Shown here: positions 30,001-37,714 of the stretch, piece after piece
Layout: every line of letters begins with the position of its first letter
Numbering within the stretch: the first letter of the stretch is position 1
DNA from: a virus
Virus record (IMG/VR): IMGVR_UViG_3300030333_007526
Span: 1-59,112 of that record
Reading direction: 5' to 3' (one strand)
Length of the DNA stretch: 59,112 nucleotides
Translations under genes and position numbers: made by a program
The notes under the pieces: generated by a model
What the model was told of the DNA's origin: nothing
Databases searched by the model: none
What the model saw: only the letters and a program-made list of their open reading frames with translations

Positions 30001-33000
30001 AGAAAATAAACCTAAATCAGGCAATTCCCATAGATTTACTTGTGGCGTGTCATAAAGACCACTAGTAAGCCCCATGGTGCTGAAATCGACTAAAGATACT
30101 TCTTTTTCTCCAATACTATTATTGCTTACAAAATTTAAAGATTCATGTAAATCAGAAGTTGTTGCCCATCCAAGATCATTAAAAGAATCATTAATTTGAT
30201 ACTGAAGCCACTCTGCAACTTTAGAAGGATATGCTCCTCTTTGTCTTTGAATCATCGGAACACGACCATCATTATCAGAGGCTCCGTCAATATAAAAATC
30301 AACGTATCGGTTTTGAAAAAAGTTTTTTCTGTGGTGTGCCGTGAGTGGATTACCAAGAGTATCGGACATAATCATGTTAATCATACCCCAGCGACTTTGA
30401 CCAGGGCCATTGCCTATAAAATCGGTTGTGTACGCAAGTTTAATTCTTTTCATTTCATTGTCAATAACATCCATGGAAGAATTCATCATATCTTCTGTTT
30501 CAAAAGGAATCAAACCATTGTTGCAGCCAGGATCTGATACTATATCAGGTAGCGCTAATGCGTTTGGAACACCAAGATGAACTAAATCATTTATCTCATC
30601 TAACGAAGCTCTAAGTCTATCTCTATCTTGCTCACACATTAACGCCGCTTGATCCGGAGTCGCACGACCAGACAACAAAGAAGCTCTTCTTTCACAAAAA
30701 TCTTCAAGGTCTTCTTCAGTGGCACATAATGAGGGATTAGCTGGTAAATTACTAATTGGTTCTTGTTCCAGCTGATCTGCCATGGCATCTCGCAAATCAA
30801 CAGGCATTAAATTACCTATATTATTGAAAAAATCTTCAATGCTTTGTTTGTTAGAAACATTGCCTCTAAAGTCTGAATATTCAAATTCTATCAGTTGATC
30901 GATAATTTGTAAAAATTCAGCTGATGGATTTCCTAACATTGCTGACATAAATTCTGATTGCGTTGTGGATGATGATATATCTCCAACAAATTGATCTACT
31001 CTTTCTTGATTTGCCAAAGCTTCAGGATTGAAACCAAGTTTTTCAAAAAGATCATTAATTGTATCATTGATTTGATTTTCATCAGCGTCATCGCCACAAA
31101 TAGTGTTTCTAATAATATTTTTAAATTCATCTCTTCCGCCAAATCCAGAATTATCACCTGCAATAGCGTTAGCGCCTAATGAAGTTACTGCTCCTAGTCC
31201 TGTACATAAAGCTGAACCAAGTAGCTTACATATCTTAGATAACATCTGAATAATAATTTTTAATATTAATTCAACCATGCCAGCCTTTAAAAGATCAAAC
31301 AAAATTTTTGGAAAATCAAATATTTCTGGTATCCAGCCAAAAGGATTTTGAATTTTTGGAGATACTATATTGAAGGGCGTGCTGCAGTCTACAAGTCTAA
31401 GACTTTGCATAAAATCTGGTATAGATGGCTCAATCACAGGGTCCTGGGGACAATCCATAAATTTAATTGCTTTTGCGATTAAACGAGCGCCTGGATATTT
31501 GTTAAGCATATTTAATACCAAAATCATTTCGCCAGAATAGTAATCCACCAAGGCCAATATATAAGCCTCAATTAATACATTCTTATTTAAGGTAGTGTTA
31601 AGGCCGGCCTCTGATTGTGTAAACTTTACATTGCTTAAAAGTGTTTTTCTATCTGTTTGTTGTGGGGTCGAAGTTATGCTAGTGTCTTGCGTTCTATTTG
31701 AACTTGGGGTAGTTTGATTTCCTTCTGAAAGATCTTGTGGTGTTTCGTTTTCTTCAGGTATATCACTCGTTTCATTAAAAGGATTTAACGAATAAGCTTG
31801 TAGAGATTCTTGATTAGCAGTTCTTGAAATTTCTTCTGCAAGACCTCCTTCCGGAAAAACTTCTCCGTTTTGAAGTTTTCTTTCGGCTAATAATTGTATT
31901 TCTCTCGCTGCGTTTGGTGGTAATGTTTGAGTAAAGAAATCTGTTAAGTTTTCCATTGACATTCCTTTTAAAGCAGATTTTACAATACTTGATGCCGCTT
32001 CTTCAAAAGTTAAGCCTTTCATTAAACAATTTGATGTTTCTATTAATAATTCAAACATTCCGCAAAGTTTAATTTTGTCAAGGCCCTCTGTCCAAATATC
32101 TTCTAATGAAAAAGATGAAAATCCATTTGTCATACCAGCGGAATCTAAAATACCAGCACACAAACTAGAAAATATTTGATCTTCATCTTCCATTGTAGCA
32201 AAAGCTTGCTCAGTAGCCATTTCGAGTATTGTTTTATTCGCGCGATCAACATCGGGTGTAACCTGCAGCCCTAAATCTACATCTTCTTCCTCAAGCTCAT
32301 CAACTTCGTTCAAGCAATTGTTTTGTTTGAATTTTGCAACTATGGCATCTCCAATACTAAACGTTGAGTCAAGCAAATCTTGTCCTAGTTGTTTACTTTC
32401 TTTTGCTAGTGTAGCATTAATACAACTACGTGAATTTGGCTGAGGCTGTACCGCTTGAACAGTGTGATAGACTGGAGGAAACGTGTGTTTTACAATAAAT
32501 TCTTTCCAGTCTGGGCCTTCACGCGATTGAAGTTCTGCATCCATTTCATTTAAATTGACAAAATATGCCACGGCAGTTGGATCTCTAAACGCTTCTTTTT
32601 TGCTTAATGATTTAACTTTTTTACTTCCATATATGATTGATTCTTCGCCACAACCAATGGTAAAAACTTGAATTGTTTTTAATTTATATTTTGAATCAAA
32701 TTCAAATTTTAATTTATCGACTTGCTCTTGAAAAAGACCACCTCCGCCTAGTCCAACTATATTAAAGCCTCTAGCGGATAAAAAAGAATCTATTTCATTA
32801 GCTATAGAGCCAAGTGTGGATTTTGAAAATTTTCCCGAATCACCATAATTATGAAGATTGAATACCGCATTACTATCTTCAATAAGAATATTCCCACTTT
32901 CAAGTGCTCTAAACGCAGTTAAATATTTTGAATATAAGCGTAATGCTTTTCTTACTCTTATAATTTTTGGTTTTATATCTGCTGCATTAATTGTCATAGA

Positions 33001-33549
33001 TATACTGCCGCCAGTGGATATATTATCTTCTTCGTCTTCGTCATCTGAAGATTCTCCTCCGGTGTCGTCTGGCACGCTTTGTAAATCAGCAAACGGAATG
33101 GAATATAATAAAGTTAATCTTGAATTAGGTCGAGAATCTAAATAAAATTGTTCATATTCTAATTTTGGTAATAGTAAAATGCGAGAATTTTCTGAAATTT
33201 CTTTGTTGTTTTCTGCTAAAATAGACTCCAATGCAGCAACAGCATATTCTTCAAATCTTGCATTTGTTCCTTCGGCAGCTTCTTCTTCAGTGACTTCAGT
33301 TTTCTGTAAAATAGAATAATCCATTGTTGATGTGTATCTAGTAACAACAGATACTTGATATTTGCATTCTTTTTCGTTAAAAAATGCTGAATCAATGTCC
33401 AAATCTTTCCAGTTTGGAACAGAAGCGTATGGATTTTTTACACAATCAGGGCACTTAAATGATTCTGGTACGCTTACCACCTCATTACAAACGTCTATAA
33501 GTAAATCGCCATCTTTGTCTTGTAATTTTAAAATATCAGATATTGTCAT
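27046..33549 (-). CDS. Giant tail/baseplate protein of unknown function
   Basis: A 2167-residue protein that I cannot place. It lies between the hub/spike genes and gp25, so it is almost certainly a virion protein. Visible features: a KCPDC pair near residue 35, an acidic low-complexity loop near residue 170 (ESSDDEDEED), many scattered Cys residues, a long helical stretch to about residue 700, a Thr/Ser-rich linker near 650 and one hydrophobic stretch (MVELILKIIIQMLSKICKLL, then a Gly/Ala-rich region). The C-terminus is basic (KKTIKRKFRRHYNSARLR). A single tape measure would show long coiled coils, which are not obvious. Alternatives are a hub-wedge connector or an ejected internal protein. 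An AGGT site precedes the ATG, and a T4-late-like TATAAATA lies 40 bases upstream. Confidence 0.5.
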   Translation of the reverse strand: MTISDILKLQDKDGDLLIDVCNEVVSVPESFKCPDCVKNPYASVPNWKDLDIDSAFFNEKECKYQVSVVTRYTSTMDYSILQKTEVTEEEAAEGTNARFEEYAVAALESILAENNKEISENSRILLLPKLEYEQFYLDSRPNSRLTLLYSIPFADLQSVPDDTGGESSDDEDEEDNISTGGSISMTINAADIKPKIIRVRKALRLYSKYLTAFRALESGNILIEDSNAVFNLHNYGDSGKFSKSTLGSIANEIDSFLSARGFNIVGLGGGGLFQEQVDKLKFEFDSKYKLKTIQVFTIGCGEESIIYGSKKVKSLSKKEAFRDPTAVAYFVNLNEMDAELQSREGPDWKEFIVKHTFPPVYHTVQAVQPQPNSRSCINATLAKESKQLGQDLLDSTFSIGDAIVAKFKQNNCLNEVDELEEEDVDLGLQVTPDVDRANKTILEMATEQAFATMEDEDQIFSSLCAGILDSAGMTNGFSSFSLEDIWTEGLDKIKLCGMFELLIETSNCLMKGLTFEEAASSIVKSALKGMSMENLTDFFTQTLPPNAAREIQLLAERKLQNGEVFPEGGLAEEISRTANQESLQAYSLNPFNETSDIPEENETPQDLSEGNQTTPSSNRTQDTSITSTPQQTDRKTLLSNVKFTQSEAGLNTTLNKNVLIEAYILALVDYYSGEMILVLNMLNKYPGARLIAKAIKFMDCPQDPVIEPSIPDFMQSLRLVDCSTPFNIVSPKIQNPFGWIPEIFDFPKILFDLLKAGMVELILKIIIQMLSKICKLLGSALCTGLGAVTSLGANAIAGDNSGFGGRDEFKNIIRNTICGDDADENQINDTINDLFEKLGFNPEALANQERVDQFVGDISSSTTQSEFMSAMLGNPSAEFLQIIDQLIEFEYSDFRGNVSNKQSIEDFFNNIGNLMPVDLRDAMADQLEQEPISNLPANPSLCATEEDLEDFCERRASLLSGRATPDQAALMCEQDRDRLRASLDEINDLVHLGVPNALALPDIVSDPGCNNGLIPFETEDMMNSSMDVIDNEMKRIKLAYTTDFIGNGPGQSRWGMINMIMSDTLGNPLTAHHRKNFFQNRYVDFYIDGASDNDGRVPMIQRQRGAYPSKVAEWLQYQINDSFNDLGWATTSDLHESLNFVSNNSIGEKEVSLVDFSTMGLTSGLYDTPQVNLWELPDLGLFSTTSIKWESKKIKLVRKARKSTPDMKLIFKDNAKGYRYGENSSNSAYSYGFDISVFISDLYTTRNIPGGSQPAATPVTVNRPKDNIRLLIEKKFNPGAKIVSPNASNVVDDGLKNPFGSDNDESKVVTERYDEIYFEDTTIDDIQDENYPKFNECFRQKSDYIPQVVLLRELITNKNAEIELDEVKSFYDSLMNDLMKEILFEVGDNEAAFTYGAEYDNLSEDDVEYVLGPGFRDSGMPYGEAEIESEDEDGNTIYRNIIKDDSILGMSRMQYQIENEGRDDTNRVFYLDPNTFGGTYMNPAVYISPLKNEGWMGMIDVLFPEITHCKDNKKVDLVNFSEISEIVNDRLPKIPHDDRLKATDKDCVTELAYNKLLSRDSAATIEGLLISTIRIFITSHIVRSLATFSKFKIDFPNVFSGLYAAFIVEDMEKVLSGADSDSEERLSLFKDDEFWYSFLEQAVQTYARNVDLEIIQEPTQYVLDALLGLNDLQENFYYPNRMDLQAEKESGRIKQSKLLKNYRQESRLNSIYKTRKLAKKVLTQMVIDELNNMSSSLRTNLETIGLKPEIDDLASYLFSNFVYDSTIDISEENLIESSEELPSEAGLENLYTAGNEFSVYEVNDEESEYSKGDVYSGYYHTHEEDDGTLKYMAGDVHTQAAHNVLKPFSTKMIVPIGDCANHGDSIDSTTEMPFYLQKYTLIDGVRYSPNDAVELILENDNALNISDIYPGTMEVVRDEDNRAISLTGELGVRHGISFSIIINGETYELTSVEVDSLDTTIGQFIPLQGNSKLLLCLINLLKEDKIFKLVYRYIFPLNKFTSLAAIYNGMGFLPSIGEVTVANNDSFGAGSTSADQKPGMRAEFEQFENADGSTSVVGSSIGTDGWASYTDRQPGIIGGLFVTEWDSWDQELLQRTKKTIKRKFRRHYNSARLRPGQFDLPDVGEAFMNNLRANLKPAVGKPLLPWWKKSKFRNNPFDSKGNICEKE

Positions 33550-33557
33550 TTTTTTAC

Positions 33558-34691
33558 CTAAGTTGCATAAACAGATCTACTACAAATATATTTATATCCA
33601 AATGGTTCACAATAATTAGCTGCCCACATATTTGCATTAATACGAGTTTGATATGTGCTATTGATCACCATTTGCACTAATTGAATTGCTGACGCTGATC
33701 CTGCTACTCCTTTATGTGCTATATTGAGCGGAAATAAATCAAGCCCTAATGCTGCATTTGCTGCGGCTTGAATAGTGGCCATATTTTGCACTGATTGTAT
33801 TAATGATTCAAAAAGAGTAACAAGTTCTTTTAAACCATCCGCTAAATTTTGACTTCGAGTCACTGGCTGGATTACATTAATAAATTGTTGTTTTTGCGGA
33901 ATTGATCTGTTTCTCATAAATGTAAGAAAGTCTTTTGTAAATACTTCTCTAGTACCTTCAACATTCCCTGCTATAAGTTCAATTTTTGGCTGGATTTGTT
34001 TTATTGTTCCTCCAAGAGAGTTGGTTTCTCCATTTTGAAATCCTTCAAAAGGAGCTTTTCCAGTAACAATTTTAACGCCCTCTCTGCCAACAAGTCTAAC
34101 AGCATCTGCCTTAATGCCTATAGCTGATCTAGATTTAATATTACCAGCAATACCATCAACAATTCCAAAATTATTATCAACATCTGTTAATTGGCTAATG
34201 TAAATTCTTGCAGCGTCAGCACCAAAATTAGGATTTACAATAGTTGATCTTGCTGTTGTGTTAACATTTTGTGCAGAGGACATTCTGCCTACTACAATAT
34301 CAATAGTGTCACAATTTAAAGCTCCTTTTCCTCCGTAACCAGAGGCAAGAGTTGAGGGCCTATCTTTGCCAAAAACAATAAAAGCATTTTTTTTGCTTAT
34401 AACCTTTTGGCCAGGAGCAGGTCTTAAAGAAATTCTCGGAGATAAACCATCTGTTTGAAATAAACCTGAATCAGATGGAAGATCTCTTACTGGTAGACCT
34501 GCCTGTAATCTGTCAAATAAACGCAAGCGAGGACGCGGGGAAGGCGTATCTGGATCTGAATCTGTGCCTTGATTTGTTCTTTGTGCTCTTAAATTTGCCG
34601 ATTGTTCTCTATCTCTTACAATATTAGATTCTTCGCTCTCTCTTTGATTAAGACCGAATCTATTGCCGTCAAAAATTTTACGTGGTGACAT
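33558..34691 (-). CDS. Baseplate central spike candidate (gp5 C-terminal beta-helix-like)
   Basis: A 377-residue protein. The N-terminal 80 residues are Arg/Asp/Ser-rich and probably disordered. From about residue 120 a repetitive beta pattern follows (DTIDIVVGR, then RSAIGIKADAVRLVGREG and VKIVTGK), which is the kind of repeat found in gp5 and VgrG spike helices. The C-terminal 100 residues are helical (GLKELVTLFESLIQSVQNMA). It comes directly after the two OB-domain lysins, where a spike fits: T4 gp5 joins OB domain, lysozyme and helix in one chain, and here the helix would be a separate protein. The spike assignment is an inference from repeat pattern and position; it could also be another hub component. 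Confidence 0.5.
   Translation of the reverse strand: MSPRKIFDGNRFGLNQRESEESNIVRDREQSANLRAQRTNQGTDSDPDTPSPRPRLRLFDRLQAGLPVRDLPSDSGLFQTDGLSPRISLRPAPGQKVISKKNAFIVFGKDRPSTLASGYGGKGALNCDTIDIVVGRMSSAQNVNTTARSTIVNPNFGADAARIYISQLTDVDNNFGIVDGIAGNIKSRSAIGIKADAVRLVGREGVKIVTGKAPFEGFQNGETNSLGGTIKQIQPKIELIAGNVEGTREVFTKDFLTFMRNRSIPQKQQFINVIQPVTRSQNLADGLKELVTLFESLIQSVQNMATIQAAANAALGLDLFPLNIAHKGVAGSASAIQLVQMVINSTYQTRINANMWAANYCEPFGYKYICSRSVYAT
33589..33596 (-). promoter_or_regulatory. Candidate late promoter TATAAATA before the giant tail gene
   Basis: On the minus strand the sequence reads TATAAATA, identical to the T4 late -10 element recognised by gp55-type sigma factors, one of which is encoded at 37711-38415. 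It lies 39 bases before the ATG of the 2167-residue gene, which would leave a leader of about 33 bases ending in an AGGT site. It sits inside the last codons of the spike candidate. In DNA this AT-rich the octamer will also occur by chance, and the other occurrence I noted (57845) is not placed as a promoter, so the call is weak. Confidence 0.25.
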
Positions 34692-34713
34692 TTTAATACC
34701 TTAATAATAAATA

Positions 34714-36177
34714 CTATGTTGCTTCTTTACAGGCTATCTCAGAATACATCTTTGGCATCGTAAAATCCACTGCATCTTCTAATACTGAATTAATCGCTTC
34801 TTTTGTGGTTTTACCAGCAAGTTTTGATTTACAATTATTATACCATTCAATTGAATAAGTATTGCTTGAAGGATTACCAGCAATAAATTTTTTAAACCAA
34901 TCTTTCATTATAGCAATAAATCTATTTGGCCGGTCGCGACCGGTTGGCCAAGAACTTGGTATTGTCGGATCAAGGAATGGATTGTACTCCGTTCCTGCAG
35001 CTTCAGCAGCTTGAATTTGTGCGGTAGTCCAGCCGCCTGTGGTGTCTGGTTCTCTAGTAGTTGAAGTACCATCAGGAGAAAGTACAGTGCGGCTGTTATT
35101 TGCCCAGAACTCAAAATGAATATGATCGCCTAAAGAGGCGCCTGTGTTGCCAACTTGGCCTATCTGCATTCCTATTATAACTTTAGTTCCTACTTCTATT
35201 CCTTGCGTGACAGAATACAAATGAGAAAATTGAACCGAATGAGATCCAGCTCCAAGGCCGGCCTTGATTTCAGAAGTGCATTTTATTCGTACAAAATTGC
35301 CTCTGCCGCCGCCACAACACCCGCTAAAGCCGGCATCAACGCACGGGTCCGGGGCTATACAAAGCGATTGTCCAGATCTGGGATACACATCCATTACCAC
35401 TCCATTGCATAGTGAATATGCCGGTGGATTTCCACGAACATTTTGAATATCAACTCCATTGTGCCACTTATATCTGCCTGGTGGAAGTTCTCTATACCCC
35501 CAATCAGCGCCAGATGACGAACCAACTGTGTGGCCGGGGGCTAATAAGTCTTCTGGCCTTGTAGCAAATGAAGTTTCGCTCAACACTGGAGCAGCTGCTC
35601 CTAAAGCTGAAGTAGCTGCGGCGCCACCAAAAATTGTTCTTGTTGAGGCACACAATTCAGCGTCAGTTAAGGGCGCGCCAACATTATTGTCGGCTAAGCC
35701 AACAAATTTACCAAATTGTAAATTATATGAGTGCACATTTTTTTCTAACTCTACTCTAACTTTGTCACCAACGTTAGGAAGACCCTCGCTTGAACGGGTA
35801 TAATCGTCTGAAGAAACAAACGTTGTATGCAAATTGACAACTCGCATAATTGCTCTTTGTTCTTCGGTAGTGGCGCCGTTCATTTTACAAGGATCTGGCA
35901 AGTAGTCATGCGGTGATGGGTTTCCTAAAATTCGTGCTTTAAAGGCAAATTTGCTCAGGCGACCTTCTTCAGTGTTTCTTCTTGTTTGGACATCACCTTC
36001 GTCAGTTATTTGAGCGTCGACAAGATAAAATGGCCTGCTTAGTATAATTGCTTCGAAGACGGTCTTGTCGCCAAAAGAATCATATTGCATTCTTCTCCTA
36101 ACAGAATTAGAATATAAATCCATTGCCTCTTCTGGTCTTGAAAAATCGGTTGCATTTAAAAATTCTCTAACGGGCAT
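34714..36177 (-). CDS. Tail-associated lysin: gp5-like OB domain fused to M23 metallopeptidase
   Basis: A 487-residue hub protein predicted to cut peptide cross-links in the cell wall during entry. Residues 1-186 are about 91% identical (17 differences by eye) to the start of the preceding gene product and resemble the gp5 OB domain in the GDKVRVELEKN then FGKFVGLADN strands. After a linker the M23 domain shows His239 and Asp243 (KWHNGVDIQ), His319 (QFSHLYS) and the DHIHFEF motif at His352 and His354, the full zinc and catalytic set. The domain contains a Cys-rich insertion near residue 280 (CVDAGFSGCCGG). A 110-residue tail follows. The gap to the previous gene is 21 bases, with TTTAATTTTCC. 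No signal peptide is present, as expected for a virion enzyme. Confidence 0.85.
   Translation of the reverse strand: MPVREFLNATDFSRPEEAMDLYSNSVRRRMQYDSFGDKTVFEAIILSRPFYLVDAQITDEGDVQTRRNTEEGRLSKFAFKARILGNPSPHDYLPDPCKMNGATTEEQRAIMRVVNLHTTFVSSDDYTRSSEGLPNVGDKVRVELEKNVHSYNLQFGKFVGLADNNVGAPLTDAELCASTRTIFGGAAATSALGAAAPVLSETSFATRPEDLLAPGHTVGSSSGADWGYRELPPGRYKWHNGVDIQNVRGNPPAYSLCNGVVMDVYPRSGQSLCIAPDPCVDAGFSGCCGGGRGNFVRIKCTSEIKAGLGAGSHSVQFSHLYSVTQGIEVGTKVIIGMQIGQVGNTGASLGDHIHFEFWANNSRTVLSPDGTSTTREPDTTGGWTTAQIQAAEAAGTEYNPFLDPTIPSSWPTGRDRPNRFIAIMKDWFKKFIAGNPSSNTYSIEWYNNCKSKLAGKTTKEAINSVLEDAVDFTMPKMYSEIACKEAT
35620..36177 (-). repeat. Duplicated OB-domain coding segment, copy in M23 lysin gene
   Basis: Codes for the first 186 residues of the M23 lysin. 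The partner copy is at 36865-37422. Many stretches are also nearly identical at DNA level, for example those coding for the end of the domain (residues about 145-186). This indicates a duplication kept similar by recent origin or gene conversion. Confidence 0.85.
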
Positions 36178-36198
36178 TTTAATTTTCCTTATACTAAA

Positions 36199-37422
36199 TT
36201 AACAAACTGCACTACCGATTTCCACATAGTAAGTGGTTGGAAACGTTCCATTTGCATCTGCAAGCTCTGTGCCATCACGCATATCTCTAGCGCCTCCGGC
36301 GCCTCTTAAGTGAGCAGAAGCTAGCATTCCTCCTACATCGTTAGGATTGCTTAAATCTAACTTATTGTTGCGACGAAGATAAGAAAAATGAGTATTTGAA
36401 TGACGACGGATTGCGTCTTCTTGGCAACCATTTTTGTTTGCAAGATAATCAGCTTTGTTGTTAACTCCGTTTTGGCCAGTCCAATTAGAATCATTGTCAA
36501 TAACGCTATCAGTGGTAGGTCGGCATGCCTCAGATTGACCTTTGCAGTCGCCCATAGAATTCCAACTTCCAGTTCTTAAATACCCAGCAGTCTCTAAAGC
36601 AGCAACTCCAAATTGATAATGCCCTAAATATCCCGCTGAGTTTACCGTAGAATAAGACGGCGCTTCGTGAGCGCGAACGGCAGCTAACCAATTCTCCCAC
36701 GAAGTTGGTCCTAAGTATTGTTCAATGTCTGTTGAAGACTGGTTGCCAGGAGGGCATTGTCTTGTTAATTTAAAACAATTAAAATCTATAGTTCTTCTTT
36801 CGCCAGCAGTTCCCATTCTTTCACCACAAGCGCCAGCAGTAGAATATGTTAAAGATGTAGAAAGCGCACCACCAAAAATTGTTCTTGTTGAGGCGCAAAG
36901 TTCTTCATTAGTTAAAGGAGCGCCAACATTATTATCTGCCAAACCAACAAATTTACCAAATTGTAAATTGTACGAATGAACATTTTTTTCTAACTCTACT
37001 CTAACTTTGTCGCCAACATTTGGAAGACCGGTACTAGATCGGGTGTAGTCATCTGAAGAAACAAACGTTGTATGCAAGTTAACAACTCGCATAATTGCGC
37101 TTTGTTCTTCTTCTGTTTCTCCATTCATTTTGCATGGATCAGGAAGATAATCATGTGGAGATGGATTTCCTATAATTCTAGCTTTAAACGCAAACTTTGA
37201 TAGTCGGCCTTCTTCTGTGTTTCTTCTTGTTTGAACATCGCCCTCATCGGTGATTTGGGCATCAACAAGATAAAATGGTCTGCTTAATATGATAGCCTCA
37301 AAAATTGTTTTTTTACCAAAAGAATTATATTCTACTCCCCTTCTAATTGTATTAGAGTACAAATCCATTGCTTCATTAGGACGGGAAAAATCAGTTGCGC
37401 TTAAAAACTCTCTAACAGGCAT
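36199..37422 (-). CDS. Tail lysin: gp5-like OB domain fused to lysozyme/transglycosylase-like domain
   Basis: A 407-residue paralogue of the M23 protein that follows it. Residues 1-186 form the shared OB-like hub domain. After a Cys-rich linker, residues 235-400 look like a glycan-cutting domain: WLAAVRAHEAPSY, with Glu253 as the candidate catalytic acid, then N261SAGYLGHYQFG and ALETAGY, the layout of soluble transglycosylases and goose-type lysozymes (E, then G-x-x-G-x-x-Q-F). A later block (ANKNGCQEDAIRRHSNTHFSYL) follows the helical pattern of these enzymes. Role: opening the murein during penetration together with the peptidase. The start is an ATG with an AGGGAGAAACTTAAA leader. The exact enzyme class is not certain; the duplication is. 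Confidence 0.75.
   Translation of the reverse strand: MPVREFLSATDFSRPNEAMDLYSNTIRRGVEYNSFGKKTIFEAIILSRPFYLVDAQITDEGDVQTRRNTEEGRLSKFAFKARIIGNPSPHDYLPDPCKMNGETEEEQSAIMRVVNLHTTFVSSDDYTRSSTGLPNVGDKVRVELEKNVHSYNLQFGKFVGLADNNVGAPLTNEELCASTRTIFGGALSTSLTYSTAGACGERMGTAGERRTIDFNCFKLTRQCPPGNQSSTDIEQYLGPTSWENWLAAVRAHEAPSYSTVNSAGYLGHYQFGVAALETAGYLRTGSWNSMGDCKGQSEACRPTTDSVIDNDSNWTGQNGVNNKADYLANKNGCQEDAIRRHSNTHFSYLRRNNKLDLSNPNDVGGMLASAHLRGAGGARDMRDGTELADANGTFPTTYYVEIGSAVC
36865..37422 (-). repeat. Duplicated OB-domain coding segment, copy in lysozyme-like gene
   Basis: Codes for the first 186 residues of the lysozyme-like lysin, matching 35620-36177. Only 17 of 186 encoded residues differ, with 10 of the differences within residues 8-40 and one between residues 41 and 101. 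After Ala186 the two proteins no longer align. Confidence 0.85.
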
Positions 37423-37423
37423 T

Positions 37424-37714
37424 TTAAGTTTCTCCCTGAATTAAATCAAACAAGCTATCTTTATCTTTTGCAGAAAGCTCCATAGTATCCTTCTGTCCTT
37501 TATGACGGATACCAATTAATTTAACTAGTTGCTCGTTAGATCTTTGAAGAGTCTCAATATGCTTAGCTGCAACTGGGCTGAGGTATTTATTTTGTTCTGC
37601 GTCAGACGCTATTTGGTTGGCAATTTCATTTAAGAACTCTCTAGCGGCTTTTCTATCGTTTCTAATGTTGTCAAGCGCTTCGTCTATTAAGGATTCTAAA
37701 TCTTTGCTGCTCAT
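37424..37714 (-). CDS. Small helical protein of unknown function
   Basis: A 96-residue, highly charged, all-helical protein (SKDLESLIDEALDNIRNDRK, then AKHIETLQRSNEQLVKLIGI). I chose the ATG at 37714, which overlaps the stop of the sigma factor gene as ATGA, over an in-frame start at 37732. It lies between the late sigma factor and the hub genes, separated from the hub gene by one base. Small helical proteins at such places can be terminase small subunits or tail assembly factors, but no motif supports either here. It is very probably translated, given the coupled start; the function is unknown. Confidence 0.6.
   Translation of the reverse strand: MSSKDLESLIDEALDNIRNDRKAAREFLNEIANQIASDAEQNKYLSPVAAKHIETLQRSNEQLVKLIGIRHKGQKDTMELSAKDKDSLFDLIQGET

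Noticed and set aside
27046-33549. Tape measure protein
   Set aside because: The size would suit, but the sequence lacks long continuous coiled coils, has many Cys and stands after the spike gene, not before the hub genes.
37424-37714. Terminase small subunit
   Set aside because: Size and helical content would fit, but no DNA-binding motif is visible and no large subunit lies nearby.
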